A stretch of 21,743 bases of DNA, taken from NCBI GenBank assembly GCA_029212275.1, contig JARGOI010000008.1, forward strand, positions 1 to 21,743. Reading direction: 5' to 3'. Source of the stretch: Thalassolituus sp. GTDB taxonomy: Bacteria > Pseudomonadota > Gammaproteobacteria > Pseudomonadales > Oceanobacteraceae. The position numbers and the translations under genes were made by a program. The notes beneath the pieces are model-generated. The model saw only the letters and a program-made list of their open reading frames with translations. It was not told where the DNA came from and ran no database searches. Below, one piece after another: positions 14,222-21,324 of the stretch (the first letter of the stretch is position 1; each line of letters opens with the position of its first letter).

Positions 14222-15592
14222 TTATCCCTGATTACTGAAACCATAGGTTTTGATCAAATATTTCACCAACTCCTCCAGTTTCTCTTTATGCTCAGTTTCT
14301 GCGACTTCTTCTCCAGCATGGGCAGAATGGCTGGATAAATTTAGTATCCGAAGGATTAATGGATCCGGCTTACCTCCAGATGTTTTGGGCAGTAGTGCAC
14401 CCCAATCATTGAAACCTAGGAATATGGCCATTTTTTCCAGAATATTCCTGACAAAACTGAAGTGATATTTTCTAACTTTTCCGCTCTTGATGGCGATTTG
14501 AAGCTCAGATAATAGAAATAAATGATAAGAGAACGAAGAGTCTTTTGGCTGTTCCAATAGATCAAAATAACCATCCTCTAGCTTAACTAGACGATACTTT
14601 TTGAAATCTTTATCCGGATTATAAATAAGCTCATTTTCATCATCAGCATTCTTCTGATAAGCCTTGCGACTTAAGTCATTAAATAACACATTATAAAAAA
14701 GTGGGCTATGCGTCGTAATAACAAACTTCAGATCAGATCTACTAGATTTGATCAATTCGGCAAGATCGACTGCCAACTCAATTAAGTGACTGTCATCCAA
14801 AGAGCTTACTGGATCATCAATAAATACATATTCGAGTGCATTAAATTTATCAGTCAACCTGTTTGTGGTATCAGGCTCATTAAGGGTAGATATTACCTGC
14901 TCTAATAGAGTGTAAATGACACTCCAAACAAAGTTACTCTCCTCACCCTTGGAAACTTTAATTCTGTCGTATTGCCCTTGAATCACTGAGTTTTCATCAC
15001 TGATAACTGCATTAGAGCTTTGGTATTCAATAGGTCTATTAGCCGCTACACGGAAGGTAACTTCAGAATAAATAGGGGTAGTGACTTCTACCTCATTTCC
15101 ATTATATTCTTTGATCTTCTGCTTATACGCCTCATTATTAAAGACCGGAGTGGCTTTGCTACCCGTGTATCGCTGGAAGTTAGTAACGATGTTACCGTCT
15201 TCACCCAATTCTTGTAGTAATTCAATTAGCCAGCCTGTAAACGAATTTTTCTGTATCTTTAGCTTAGGTTCTTTATCATCATCATCTAAATCATTATCCC
15301 AATAAAAGAGATCTTCGGTAAAGGCGTTGTAATAGAGAATCTTACTGCGAGATAACTCGACGTCATTACCATCTTCAACTTTACTTTTTGGCGCAACTAT
15401 TTCCTTAAATTCACGAGACAAACGAGTCTTACCCGAACCGTTGAACGCATAAATCAACTGTACTTTAGGAATAGGCTTTTCGCTTTTCACCCAAACCTTT
15501 GTATTATTTTTACGCCCTTTTGCTTTAGCTTGTTTCTGTGTACTTATAGGCGTACTCAATTTTTTTGCTATATCCGTTAGCGTATTGCTCAT
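14222..15592 (-). CDS. prrC: PrrC anticodon nuclease
   Basis: A 456-aa RNase toxin that, in E. coli, is kept latent by the EcoprrI type IC enzyme and cleaves tRNA-Lys 5' to the wobble base when a phage inhibits restriction. The N-terminal ABC-type NTPase has VQLIYAFNGSGKTRLSREF with Walker A (49-56), the signature VSKGEESNF (213-221), Walker B/D-loop YVFIDDPVSSLDD (255-267) and the switch TTHS (His295). The C-terminal nuclease domain holds the family triad spacing Arg382-(x3)-Glu386 (VRNILEKMAIFLGF) and His422 (LSSHS), matching R320/E324/H356 of E. coli PrrC as I remember it, plus FSYHLFL (354-360) in the conserved PrrC region. It is longer than the 396-aa E. coli protein; extra residues lie in the lysine-rich N-terminus and at 150-200 and 310-335. 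ATG 15592 begins 1 nt after the hsdS stop. The gene is AT-richer than hsdM. All key residues are present. Confidence 0.93.
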   Translation of the reverse strand: MSNTLTDIAKKLSTPISTQKQAKAKGRKNNTKVWVKSEKPIPKVQLIYAFNGSGKTRLSREFKEIVAPKSKVEDGNDVELSRSKILYYNAFTEDLFYWDNDLDDDDKEPKLKIQKNSFTGWLIELLQELGEDGNIVTNFQRYTGSKATPVFNNEAYKQKIKEYNGNEVEVTTPIYSEVTFRVAANRPIEYQSSNAVISDENSVIQGQYDRIKVSKGEESNFVWSVIYTLLEQVISTLNEPDTTNRLTDKFNALEYVFIDDPVSSLDDSHLIELAVDLAELIKSSRSDLKFVITTHSPLFYNVLFNDLSRKAYQKNADDENELIYNPDKDFKKYRLVKLEDGYFDLLEQPKDSSFSYHLFLLSELQIAIKSGKVRKYHFSFVRNILEKMAIFLGFNDWGALLPKTSGGKPDPLILRILNLSSHSAHAGEEVAETEHKEKLEELVKYLIKTYGFSNQG

Positions 15593-15593
15593 A

Positions 15594-16871
15594 TTAAGTC
15601 ATCACTTCTACATTAGATTTAGGAAAGCTCAGCAGTAAATCACGGTAATACTCGTATTGCTGTTGGCGTAGTTCGATTTCTCGCGGCAAGCCTTCGCTGA
15701 TGGAGTTGGTGAGCGCGTCGAATTTGTCGAGGATAGCAAGGATACGGGTTTGTTCTTCGGGCGAAGGAATGGGAACGACGACCTTTGAAAAGTCGCTTTT
15801 ATTAACGAGAGGCATAGTTCCTCCACCCGCCTCTCCCTGTCGCCGTAATGTGTCACGCAAAGCCGTGAGTATGTGGAACAGATAGCTAACTTGGGCACTT
15901 TCATCTGTCAGAATAATCGCGTTAATTTGTTGATTGGGGATGCAGTCGTTAGCGTTGATAACTGTTTTACCCATGTCAGCGCCGATACATGTGACTAGCA
16001 ATGAACCACTGGGTATCAGAACTTTGGACATCGAAGCAGCTCCTTCCGCAGACAAACGACGACTTGGGCATATGATGCTACGCATCCCATTTTTGATATC
16101 ACTCGGAGTTACGAAATCAACTTCATCTCCCCATGCCGATGTATCTGACGATTTTGGAGTGCGACCAGTCACGATGCGCCCAATCTCCCCCAGCGTCTTC
16201 CACTCCACTTCCCCGTCTTCAAAACTCAACAACTGATCACGGTAGTGGTTGTATTGTTGCTTGCGCAGGTTAAGCTCGGCGGTCAGCTCGGCGGTCAGCT
16301 CGGCGGTGTAGGTGGTAAATGCATCCAGAATTCGAACGATTTCGGCCTGTATTTCCAGTGATTTTTTGGGGTTGTCTGGGCAGGGGATGGGGATTTGGAT
16401 TTCTTTGAGCATTGGCTTAGTAAGTTGCGGTATACCAGCCGGCGGTACTTTATAAGCACTCTCAATAGTCTTCATAAAGTAGTACGCATACTTGAGATTC
16501 AATTCAATTTTTGACGTTAACACTAATAATCGCACTATTGGGAAAAACGGCCTATCTCTATAGCTCGTCCATCCGATAGTGCCTCGCGCGGAAATTGTCA
16601 AACTTGGTTTTTCAATTTTTGCTTTATTAGTCCATCCATACAAAGCTTTTTCACCAATACCGTTAGATAATATTGGGATATTAAATTCTAGTGTTTCTAC
16701 GTCAGAAAAAGCTGACTTTGGGACATCACCACCGGCATAGATGTCAAAAGCCGCATCCAGCGCCTTCCATTCTACCTCAAACCCATCCAGCAGTTTTTCA
16801 ATAAAGCTCAGGTTTTCGCTTTTTCTGTCCTTACCTGTTGCCATACCAGCATAACTCTCTTCGTGTTTCAT
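15594..16871 (-). CDS. hsdS: Type IC restriction-modification specificity subunit S (HsdS)
   Basis: A 425-aa DNA-recognition subunit that pairs with two HsdM to set the target of both methylation and cleavage. Two target-recognition domains (about 31-165 and 222-380) are each introduced by EVEW(K) and followed by a helical conserved region with LRKQQYNHYRDQLLSF (202-217) or LRQQQYEYYRDLLLSF, giving the two-fold pseudo-symmetry of the family. The central spacer contains TAEL three times (189-200), encoded by three 12-bp units, the same element that distinguishes EcoR124I (two) from EcoR124II (three). The target would be bipartite; its bases cannot be predicted by eye. The start ATG overlaps the stop of the membrane-protein gene (ATGA). 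Confidence 0.95.
   Translation of the reverse strand: MKHEESYAGMATGKDRKSENLSFIEKLLDGFEVEWKALDAAFDIYAGGDVPKSAFSDVETLEFNIPILSNGIGEKALYGWTNKAKIEKPSLTISARGTIGWTSYRDRPFFPIVRLLVLTSKIELNLKYAYYFMKTIESAYKVPPAGIPQLTKPMLKEIQIPIPCPDNPKKSLEIQAEIVRILDAFTTYTAELTAELTAELNLRKQQYNHYRDQLLSFEDGEVEWKTLGEIGRIVTGRTPKSSDTSAWGDEVDFVTPSDIKNGMRSIICPSRRLSAEGAASMSKVLIPSGSLLVTCIGADMGKTVINANDCIPNQQINAIILTDESAQVSYLFHILTALRDTLRRQGEAGGGTMPLVNKSDFSKVVVPIPSPEEQTRILAILDKFDALTNSISEGLPREIELRQQQYEYYRDLLLSFPKSNVEVMT
16272..16307 (-). repeat. Three tandem 12-bp repeats in hsdS (TAEL spacer)
   Basis: On the minus strand ACCGCCGAGCT(G/T) occurs three times in a row, encoding TAEL-TAEL-TAEL. The first two units are identical (CTG Leu) and the last ends in CTT. 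In-frame gain or loss of a unit would keep HsdS intact and change the spacing of the bipartite target by about one base pair, as established for EcoR124I/II. Confidence 0.95.
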
Positions 16872-17152
16872 TTTTTGCTCAACAGATAAACGGCCAGCCC
16901 GACCAACCCAACCGCAACCAAGGCCCCCACATTGTCATCCTTGGGCAGTGGTTCAACAAAATAGCGGCTATGAGTGCGTTTTAAAGCCTCAAGAGAGTCA
17001 GCTTCAAATACCACCACCTCCATTTCGTGCCGATGGTTGGCATTGTAATGCTGTTCCTTCCTTAGGCAGGAGGTCTGAGCGGCGATGTAGTTACCGTACT
17101 CAGTGCATTCCGTATGTTTAGTGGTGCGATTATGTTCAATGAGATAATACAT
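16868..17152 (-). CDS. Small C-terminally anchored membrane protein of unknown function in the hsd operon
   Basis: A 94-aa product, not recognised. Residues 1-70 are soluble, His/Tyr-rich and charged (begins MYYLIEHNRTTKH), with three cysteines or fewer and no export signal. Residues 75-91 (VGALVAVGLVGLAVYLL) form one membrane helix, followed only by SKK, so it is probably tail-anchored with the N-terminal domain in the cytoplasm. Its start overlaps the end of the RelA/SpoT-domain gene by 17 nt and its stop overlaps the hsdS start by 4 nt, so it is translated with both. Position and size fit a partner, such as a regulator, antitoxin or membrane tether, of the RelA/SpoT-domain enzyme. This is inference only. 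Confidence 0.75.
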   Translation of the reverse strand: MYYLIEHNRTTKHTECTEYGNYIAAQTSCLRKEQHYNANHRHEMEVVVFEADSLEALKRTHSRYFVEPLPKDDNVGALVAVGLVGLAVYLLSKK

Positions 17153-17798
17153 GACGAATCGCCTCCTCTATGTGCTGCTGGTATGCAGTAAACGTTGCCT
17201 CGTGGGCGAGCTTATCAATCTTAGAAAATTCGTCGGCAAGGGTTTTCAACTGAGTCATTACCCCTTGCTCTTGAACGCTGCCACCGTATTTCAGTGTATT
17301 CTTTTCGTCGGACAAACTCTCGACTAAGTTTGCCCATACATCCTGCGCATAGGTGCGCAGCTGAATTTCGTAAAACTTTGCGTCCATCTTTACGATGATA
17401 TGAATGGCGTGATAGCCATGCTCGTCACGGTCTTTGCTTTCAATTTGCCACTGTTGCTGTTCAAAGGCTTTTTCTAGTACCGAATTAACGTTTTGAGCAC
17501 GCTGAGTGCCTCCTTCAATCACGATACGGCAACCGGCAATATCCTGCATTTGCGGTAATCTAAGTTTCGGCTGACGCTTGAGTTTTTCCACAATAGACTG
17601 CTGCGTTTTACGCTTACGTTTGGTGATTGTTAGATCATCAAATTTTACCAGTGTATCTCGTATAATTTTATACGCTTGCTCATCAACATCACTGAAGGTC
17701 TGACGAAACTCATCTAGCATAGTGAGATCATTTTCACTCAGCTCACTGTCGCGAAGCCTGTCTCCCAGCTTTGTTATCTGGCTATTGCTGAGCGTCAT
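17136..17798 (-). CDS. Small RelA/SpoT-domain nucleotide pyrophosphokinase-like protein
   Basis: A 220-aa protein consisting essentially of one synthetase domain. Visible motifs are the basic ATP-site segment KRKRKTQQSIVEKL (60-73), DIAGCRIVI (86-94, Asp86 equivalent to the Mg-binding Asp of Rel synthetases), DEHGYHAIH (125-133, Tyr129 equivalent to the guanine-stacking Tyr), and YEIQLRT (143-149, Glu144 catalytic) followed by W155. The catalytic set is therefore present. There is no HD hydrolase, TGS or ACT domain, so it is a stand-alone small synthetase. Relatives make (p)ppGpp or ppApp, or, in toxSAS/CapRel toxins, pyrophosphorylate the CCA end of tRNAs. Which reaction applies here cannot be told. 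Its ATG overlaps the hsdM stop (ATGA) and its end overlaps the small membrane-protein gene, so it is an integral operon member. Confidence 0.88.
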   Translation of the reverse strand: MTLSNSQITKLGDRLRDSELSENDLTMLDEFRQTFSDVDEQAYKIIRDTLVKFDDLTITKRKRKTQQSIVEKLKRQPKLRLPQMQDIAGCRIVIEGGTQRAQNVNSVLEKAFEQQQWQIESKDRDEHGYHAIHIIVKMDAKFYEIQLRTYAQDVWANLVESLSDEKNTLKYGGSVQEQGVMTQLKTLADEFSKIDKLAHEATFTAYQQHIEEAIRHVLSH

Positions 17799-19405
17799 TT
17801 TTGACCCTCAACTTCTATACCCTGAACTTCAGCTCCCTCAATCTCCAAAACTATCGCATCAATCTCTTGGCGTAGCTTGTCGATATTGGCGACGGTGGTT
17901 TTCAGCTCGGCGTTTAGGGTGGTGATATCAATCACTTCGCGGGTGTCTTTGGCTTCGATGTAACTACTGACTGAAAGGTTGTAGTCGTTGTTAGACAACT
18001 CTTCTAACGGCACCGAGCGGGCGAAGTGGTCGATGTTTTTTTTGCTATCGAACACTTGCATGATGTGTTCGATATGCTCATCGGTCAGTAAGTTGGTATT
18101 GGTGCCTTTTTTGAACAAGCCGCTGGCATCAATAAACTGGGTGTTGGTGTCTTTTTTATTTTTTGCCAACACCAAAATGGTGACGGCGATGGTGGTGCCA
18201 AAAAACAAATTGGGGGCCACCGAGATCACGGTTTCGACGTAGTTGTTGTCCACTAGGTATTTGCGGATTTTTTGTTCGGCACCGCCACGGTAAAAAATCC
18301 CCGGAAAACAGACAATCGCGGCACGGCCTTTGGCCGATAGGTAACTGAGCGCATGGAGTACAAAAGCAAAGTCGGCCTTAGATTTGGGGGCCAACACGCC
18401 TGCTGGTGCAAAGCGTTCGTCGTTGATTAGGGTTGGGTCGTCGCTGCCTTTCCATTTTACCGAGTACGGTGGGTTAGAGACGATGGCATCAAAGGGTTTG
18501 TCGTCCATGAAATGCGGATTTTCAAGCGTATTGCCCAGCTGGATATTGAACTTGTCGTAGTTGATGTTGTGCAAAAACATGTTCATACGCGCTAGGTTGT
18601 AGGTGGTGTGGTTGATCTCTTGACCAAAAAAGCCGTCTTCAATGATATGAGCATCAAAGTGCTTTTTGGCTTGCAGGAGTAATGAGCCTGAGCCAGCCGC
18701 TGGGTCATAAATTTTGTTGACGCTGGTTTGCTTGTGCATGGCCAACTGGGCAATCAATTTAGAGACATGCTGCGGGGTAAAGAACTCACCACCTGATTTA
18801 CCGGCGTTAGCGGCGTAGTTAGAAATTAAGAATTCGTAAGCATCACCAAACAGGTCGATTTGATTTTCTTCAAAATCGCCACTGTGAAGATCGCCAAAAT
18901 CCAATTTGGCTACGCCATTAAGCACATGGGCAAGGCGCTGGTTTTTATCTTTTACGGTGTTACCGAGGCGGTTACTCGTGGTATCGAAGTCGGCAAATAG
19001 GCCTTTGATATCTTGCTCTGACGGATAGCCGTTGGCCGAGGCTTCGATCTGCGCAAATATTTTAGCGAGGTCTGTGTTCAGGCTTTCGTTGGTGTTGGCA
19101 TTGGCGGCGACATTACAGAACAATTGGCTTGGGTAGATAAAGTAGCCTTTGGTTTTAATGGCGTCGTCTTTGATTAAAGCCAGCACTTCATGGTTATCGG
19201 AGAATTCTGCGTAGTTGACGCTGTCGTCACCGCTCTCAATATATAGGGCAAAGTTTTCGCTAATAAAACGGTAAAACAAGGTACCTAGGACGTATTGCTT
19301 GAAGTCCCAGCCATCAACGGCTCCGCGTACGTCGTTGGCAATCGCCCAAATCTGACGTTGTAAGGCGGCACGTTGCTGGCCTGAATTGGATTGAGCATGG
19401 GTCAT
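17795..19405 (-). CDS. hsdM: Type IC DNA adenine methyltransferase subunit M (HsdM)
   Basis: A 536-aa N6-adenine methyltransferase, close to EcoR124I HsdM (520 aa). The N-terminal helical domain (residues 13-60, RQIWAIANDVRGAVDGWDFK) precedes GEFFTP (206-211), the SAM-binding motif I DPAAGSGSLLLQ (234-245), GQEIN (261-265) and catalytic motif IV NPPY (311-314). A C-terminal coiled-coil-like tail (about 495-525) would contact HsdS. It forms M2S, which protects the host DNA, and the M2S plus HsdR restriction complex. It is the first gene of the operon. The ATG at 19405 has a GGAA element about 10 nt upstream. Confidence 0.97.
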   Translation of the reverse strand: MTHAQSNSGQQRAALQRQIWAIANDVRGAVDGWDFKQYVLGTLFYRFISENFALYIESGDDSVNYAEFSDNHEVLALIKDDAIKTKGYFIYPSQLFCNVAANANTNESLNTDLAKIFAQIEASANGYPSEQDIKGLFADFDTTSNRLGNTVKDKNQRLAHVLNGVAKLDFGDLHSGDFEENQIDLFGDAYEFLISNYAANAGKSGGEFFTPQHVSKLIAQLAMHKQTSVNKIYDPAAGSGSLLLQAKKHFDAHIIEDGFFGQEINHTTYNLARMNMFLHNINYDKFNIQLGNTLENPHFMDDKPFDAIVSNPPYSVKWKGSDDPTLINDERFAPAGVLAPKSKADFAFVLHALSYLSAKGRAAIVCFPGIFYRGGAEQKIRKYLVDNNYVETVISVAPNLFFGTTIAVTILVLAKNKKDTNTQFIDASGLFKKGTNTNLLTDEHIEHIMQVFDSKKNIDHFARSVPLEELSNNDYNLSVSSYIEAKDTREVIDITTLNAELKTTVANIDKLRQEIDAIVLEIEGAEVQGIEVEGQK

Positions 19406-19438
19406 TATTTAGTTCCGATTGTCTTAAGTTTGCCTTAC

Positions 19439-19467
19439 GTTTAATTCAGCCATCTGCTTTTTAACAA
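19439..19467 (-). promoter_or_regulatory. Possible promoter of the hsdM-prrC-hsdR operon
   Basis: On the minus strand TTGTTA (19467-19462), a 17-nt spacer and TTAAAC (19444-19439) lie about 34 nt before the hsdM ATG. The -10 match is modest. No other convincing promoter was seen upstream of hsdM. Confidence 0.35.
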
Positions 19468-19728
19468 CATGGCACTATTTTAAACTAAAACGCCACAATT
19501 AAATTGAACACAGACGGACTTAATACTTTTTTCGACACTATTCTATTATCAGTATCAATTCTATTAAAGAATGATGCGAAGTCAGATCATTATTTTATTT
19601 TACTGGTTCGTTTTTATGTTCAAGTCTGATCGGTTTTTTGAATCTGTGTCGATACTTAACAATTAATACTATTATTTTTCCGAATGGATAACTCGATACT
19701 GATTAGGAAGCACATTTCAAAGGGACAT

Positions 19729-19754
19729 AAAAAAAGCCAGCATTGCTGCTAGCT
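19729..19754 (-). terminator. Rho-independent terminator of tRNA-Ser
   Basis: On the minus strand AGCTAGCA, a GCAA tetraloop and TGCTGGCT form an 8-bp stem with one wobble pair, followed by seven T. It lies 13 nt after the tRNA CCA end. Confidence 0.9.
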
Positions 19755-19766
19755 TTTCAGAGTTCT

Positions 19767-19857
19767 TGGCGGAGAGGCAGGGATTCGAACCCTGGGTAGG
19801 CTACAAACCTACGCCGGTTTTCAAGACCGGTGCAATCGACCACTCTGCCACCTCTCC
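19767..19857 (-). tRNA. tRNA-Ser (anticodon UGA)
   Basis: 91 nt with the acceptor stem GGAGAGG / CCTCTCC, discriminator G and encoded CCA. The anticodon stem is CCGGT / ACCGG with loop CTTGAAA (TGA anticodon). There is a long variable arm (GCGTAGGTTTGTAGCCTACC region) and a T-loop GGTTCGAATCC. The long variable arm and UGA anticodon identify serine (reads UCA and other UCN codons). Confidence 0.97.
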
Positions 19858-19868
19858 GAACGGCGCTT

Positions 19869-19896
19869 ATATTACCGTCTAAAATTTTCGCGTCAA
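19869..19896 (-). promoter_or_regulatory. Promoter of tRNA-Ser
   Basis: On the minus strand TTGACG (19896-19891), a 16-nt spacer and TAATAT (19874-19869), ending 12 nt before the mature tRNA 5' end. The stretch after the -10 box contains GCGCCG, a GC-rich discriminator typical of promoters under stringent (ppGpp) control. Confidence 0.8.
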
Positions 19897-20147
19897 CTTT
19901 ATTTTTATAAATCAATCGATTAGATGACATTTTACCCACAGCTCGTGCAAATCTTGAACAACTCCACCCTCTTACCTCGATCTTCTATCTGCCCTTCTGT
20001 CCGCTCGCCTAGCTTACCGCGAAACCTTCATCTCCAATTATCTGTGCATGTTCTGGGTTTATGCCGCTGTGTTGTTTTAAATCCTGACGCTGAGCCGTAT
20101 CATACCAATCATTCTATGAAGTTTTTTTTCTGCACACACTGTGTGAC

Positions 20148-20176
20148 TTCTGGGTTTTTGATGGTTGATCTATGAT
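20148..20176 (+). promoter_or_regulatory. Possible promoter of the tus operon
   Basis: TTCTGG, a 17-nt spacer and TATGAT, with a good -10 and a poor -35 box, ending 26 nt before the tusD start. Confidence 0.3.
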
Positions 20177-20202
20177 GGTGTGTTTGTGAAAGTGGGTTTG
20201 TG

Positions 20203-20613
20203 ATGGCTAGTTTTACCTTATTGATTACCTCGTCGCCGTTTAAATCGACGCAACACGAAGCCGCCCTGCGCTTTGCGCGTGCGGCCTTGTCGCAAAAGAA
20301 CGAAGCGAATGACAGCCTGCACTGCATAAAGCGTGTGTTTTTTTATGGGGACGCCGTCCTGGTCGCCAATGTTGCGCAACAATCCCCACAAGGTCAGCAA
20401 TCAACTTTGGCTGGCTGGCTGGAGTTAGCTAAAACGCATCAAGTAGCCCTACACGCCTGTATTGCTAACAGCTTGCGCCGTGGCATTGCTGACGAGTCAG
20501 AAAGATCTCGTTACGATTTAGAGGCTGCTGTGTTGCATCCTACGTTTCAATTGATGGGCTTAGGCGAGATGACCGAGGCTTATAGCGACTCGGATCGGTT
20601 GATTCAGTTTTAA
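20203..20613 (+). CDS. tusD: Sulfurtransferase complex subunit TusD (DsrE family)
   Basis: A 136-aa subunit of the hexameric TusBCD complex, which takes persulfide sulfur from TusA and passes it to TusE for 2-thiouridine synthesis at tRNA position 34 (Lys, Glu, Gln) by MnmA. The DsrE fold starts FTLLITSSPF. The sulfur-carrying cysteine is Cys86 in LHACIANSLRRGI, the equivalent of Cys78 of E. coli TusD, and LMGLGEM near the C-terminus is also conserved. I chose ATG 20203 over the GTG immediately before it; the Shine-Dalgarno is weak. It is the first gene of tusDCBE. Confidence 0.93.
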   Translation: MASFTLLITSSPFKSTQHEAALRFARAALSQKNEANDSLHCIKRVFFYGDAVLVANVAQQSPQGQQSTLAGWLELAKTHQVALHACIANSLRRGIADESERSRYDLEAAVLHPTFQLMGLGEMTEAYSDSDRLIQF

Positions 20614-20626
20614 GAGGCAGATTTAA

Positions 20627-20956
20627 ATGAAACGCTGGTTTATAACCATTCATACAGCACCAACGCCCGACTGCGAAGCGATTGAGTTTGCATTAGCCAT
20701 GGCGGCGTTCGATCAAGAGGTGTGTTTATTCTTTTGCCAAGACGGCGTTTGGTGGTTAGCTACAGAGCAAGCGACTCGGCGTGATGGTGGTAAAAACCCC
20801 GAGAAATTAATCAATGCTTTGGCAATGTATGGCATTACCGATATTGGCGTTCCCTTTGATGCAGAATTGCCCAGCAATATCGCAGTTAATATTAGTTATT
20901 TCAGTAACGAGGATGTGGCACAACGCATGACCCAAGCCCACGTAGTGAGTTTTTAA
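20627..20956 (+). CDS. tusC: Sulfurtransferase complex subunit TusC (DsrF family)
   Basis: A 109-aa DsrE/F-like fold protein, structural member of TusBCD. Family features are the N-terminal beta-strand followed by a small-residue helix (FALAMAAFDQEVCLFFCQDGVW) and the central region MYGITDIGVPFD. AGAGG at 20613-20617 precedes the ATG. Its TAA overlaps the tusB ATG by one base. Confidence 0.9.
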   Translation: MKRWFITIHTAPTPDCEAIEFALAMAAFDQEVCLFFCQDGVWWLATEQATRRDGGKNPEKLINALAMYGITDIGVPFDAELPSNIAVNISYFSNEDVAQRMTQAHVVSF

Positions 20957-21324
20957 TGGCACAGAACACGGTTAATCCTGATGTTAATTTAATCAGCGAG
21001 GCTGCAACTATTAAGCTCGGCGCGACTATAAAACCCGGGGCGACGCTGCATCAGCTGATGTCGAACCAGCCTTCTGCACTCACACAGTTGCTTACAATGA
21101 TTCAGCCTAACGACGGTGTGTTGCTTGTCGCTGACGGTTGTTATCGTATCAAAGAAGTATCAGCACTTGACAAGGATAACTCAGTCTACGCCCTCAAAGC
21201 TGACATAGACATGCGCGGACTCACCGCACATAGCAGCGCCAACACCAAGGTCATGTGTATTACTGATGATGAATGGGTAGCGCTGACTTTGGCTTATGCT
21301 CGGACGGCGAGTTGGATAGTATGA
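20956..21324 (+). CDS. tusB: Sulfurtransferase complex subunit TusB (DsrH family)
   Basis: A 122-aa protein recognised by position and by the DsrH pattern: ATLHQLMSNQPSALTQLL, then NDGVLLVADGCY, VYALKADIDMRGL and a C-terminal LTLAYARTASW. The first 25 residues are longer than in E. coli TusB (95 aa) and carry a near duplication (IKLGATIKPGAT). An ATG further in could be the real start, although the TAATG junction with tusC favours this one. Divergence is typical of TusB. Confidence 0.85.
   Translation: MAQNTVNPDVNLISEAATIKLGATIKPGATLHQLMSNQPSALTQLLTMIQPNDGVLLVADGCYRIKEVSALDKDNSVYALKADIDMRGLTAHSSANTKVMCITDDEWVALTLAYARTASWIV

Larger units (their letters stand above)
19406..19766. other. AT-rich gap between the restriction operon and tRNA-Ser
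   Basis: Contains the hsdM leader and candidate promoter at its left end and the tRNA-Ser terminator at its right end. The roughly 230 nt between are AT-rich with no credible open frame, no integrase remnant and no visible duplicate of the tRNA 3' end. Confidence 0.6.
19858..20202. other. Intergenic region between tRNA-Ser and the tus operon
   Basis: Apart from the tRNA promoter and a possible tus promoter it holds no recognised gene. An 83-codon plus-strand frame (19924-20175) has no family resemblance and a low-complexity coding appearance. A small hairpin CACAC-ACT-GTGTG sits near 20133-20145, just after a run of eight T. Confidence 0.5.

Noticed and set aside
14222..15592. Alternative reading of PrrC as RloC or a generic defence AAA ATPase (e.g. 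OLD-like)
   Set aside because: RloC is much larger with a coiled-coil/zinc-hook insertion, and OLD proteins have a Toprim domain. This 456-aa protein has the compact PrrC layout and the Arg/Glu/His spacing.
16868..17152. Small membrane protein as an Stp-like activator of PrrC or a holin
   Set aside because: Stp is a very short phage peptide. This protein has a 70-aa soluble domain and a single C-terminal helix, and no sequence evidence supports either role.
19924..20175. 83-codon plus-strand open frame between tRNA-Ser and tusD
   Set aside because: No credible Shine-Dalgarno, composition unlike the neighbouring proteins (Ser/Pro/Leu/His-rich, erratic), and no recognisable domain.
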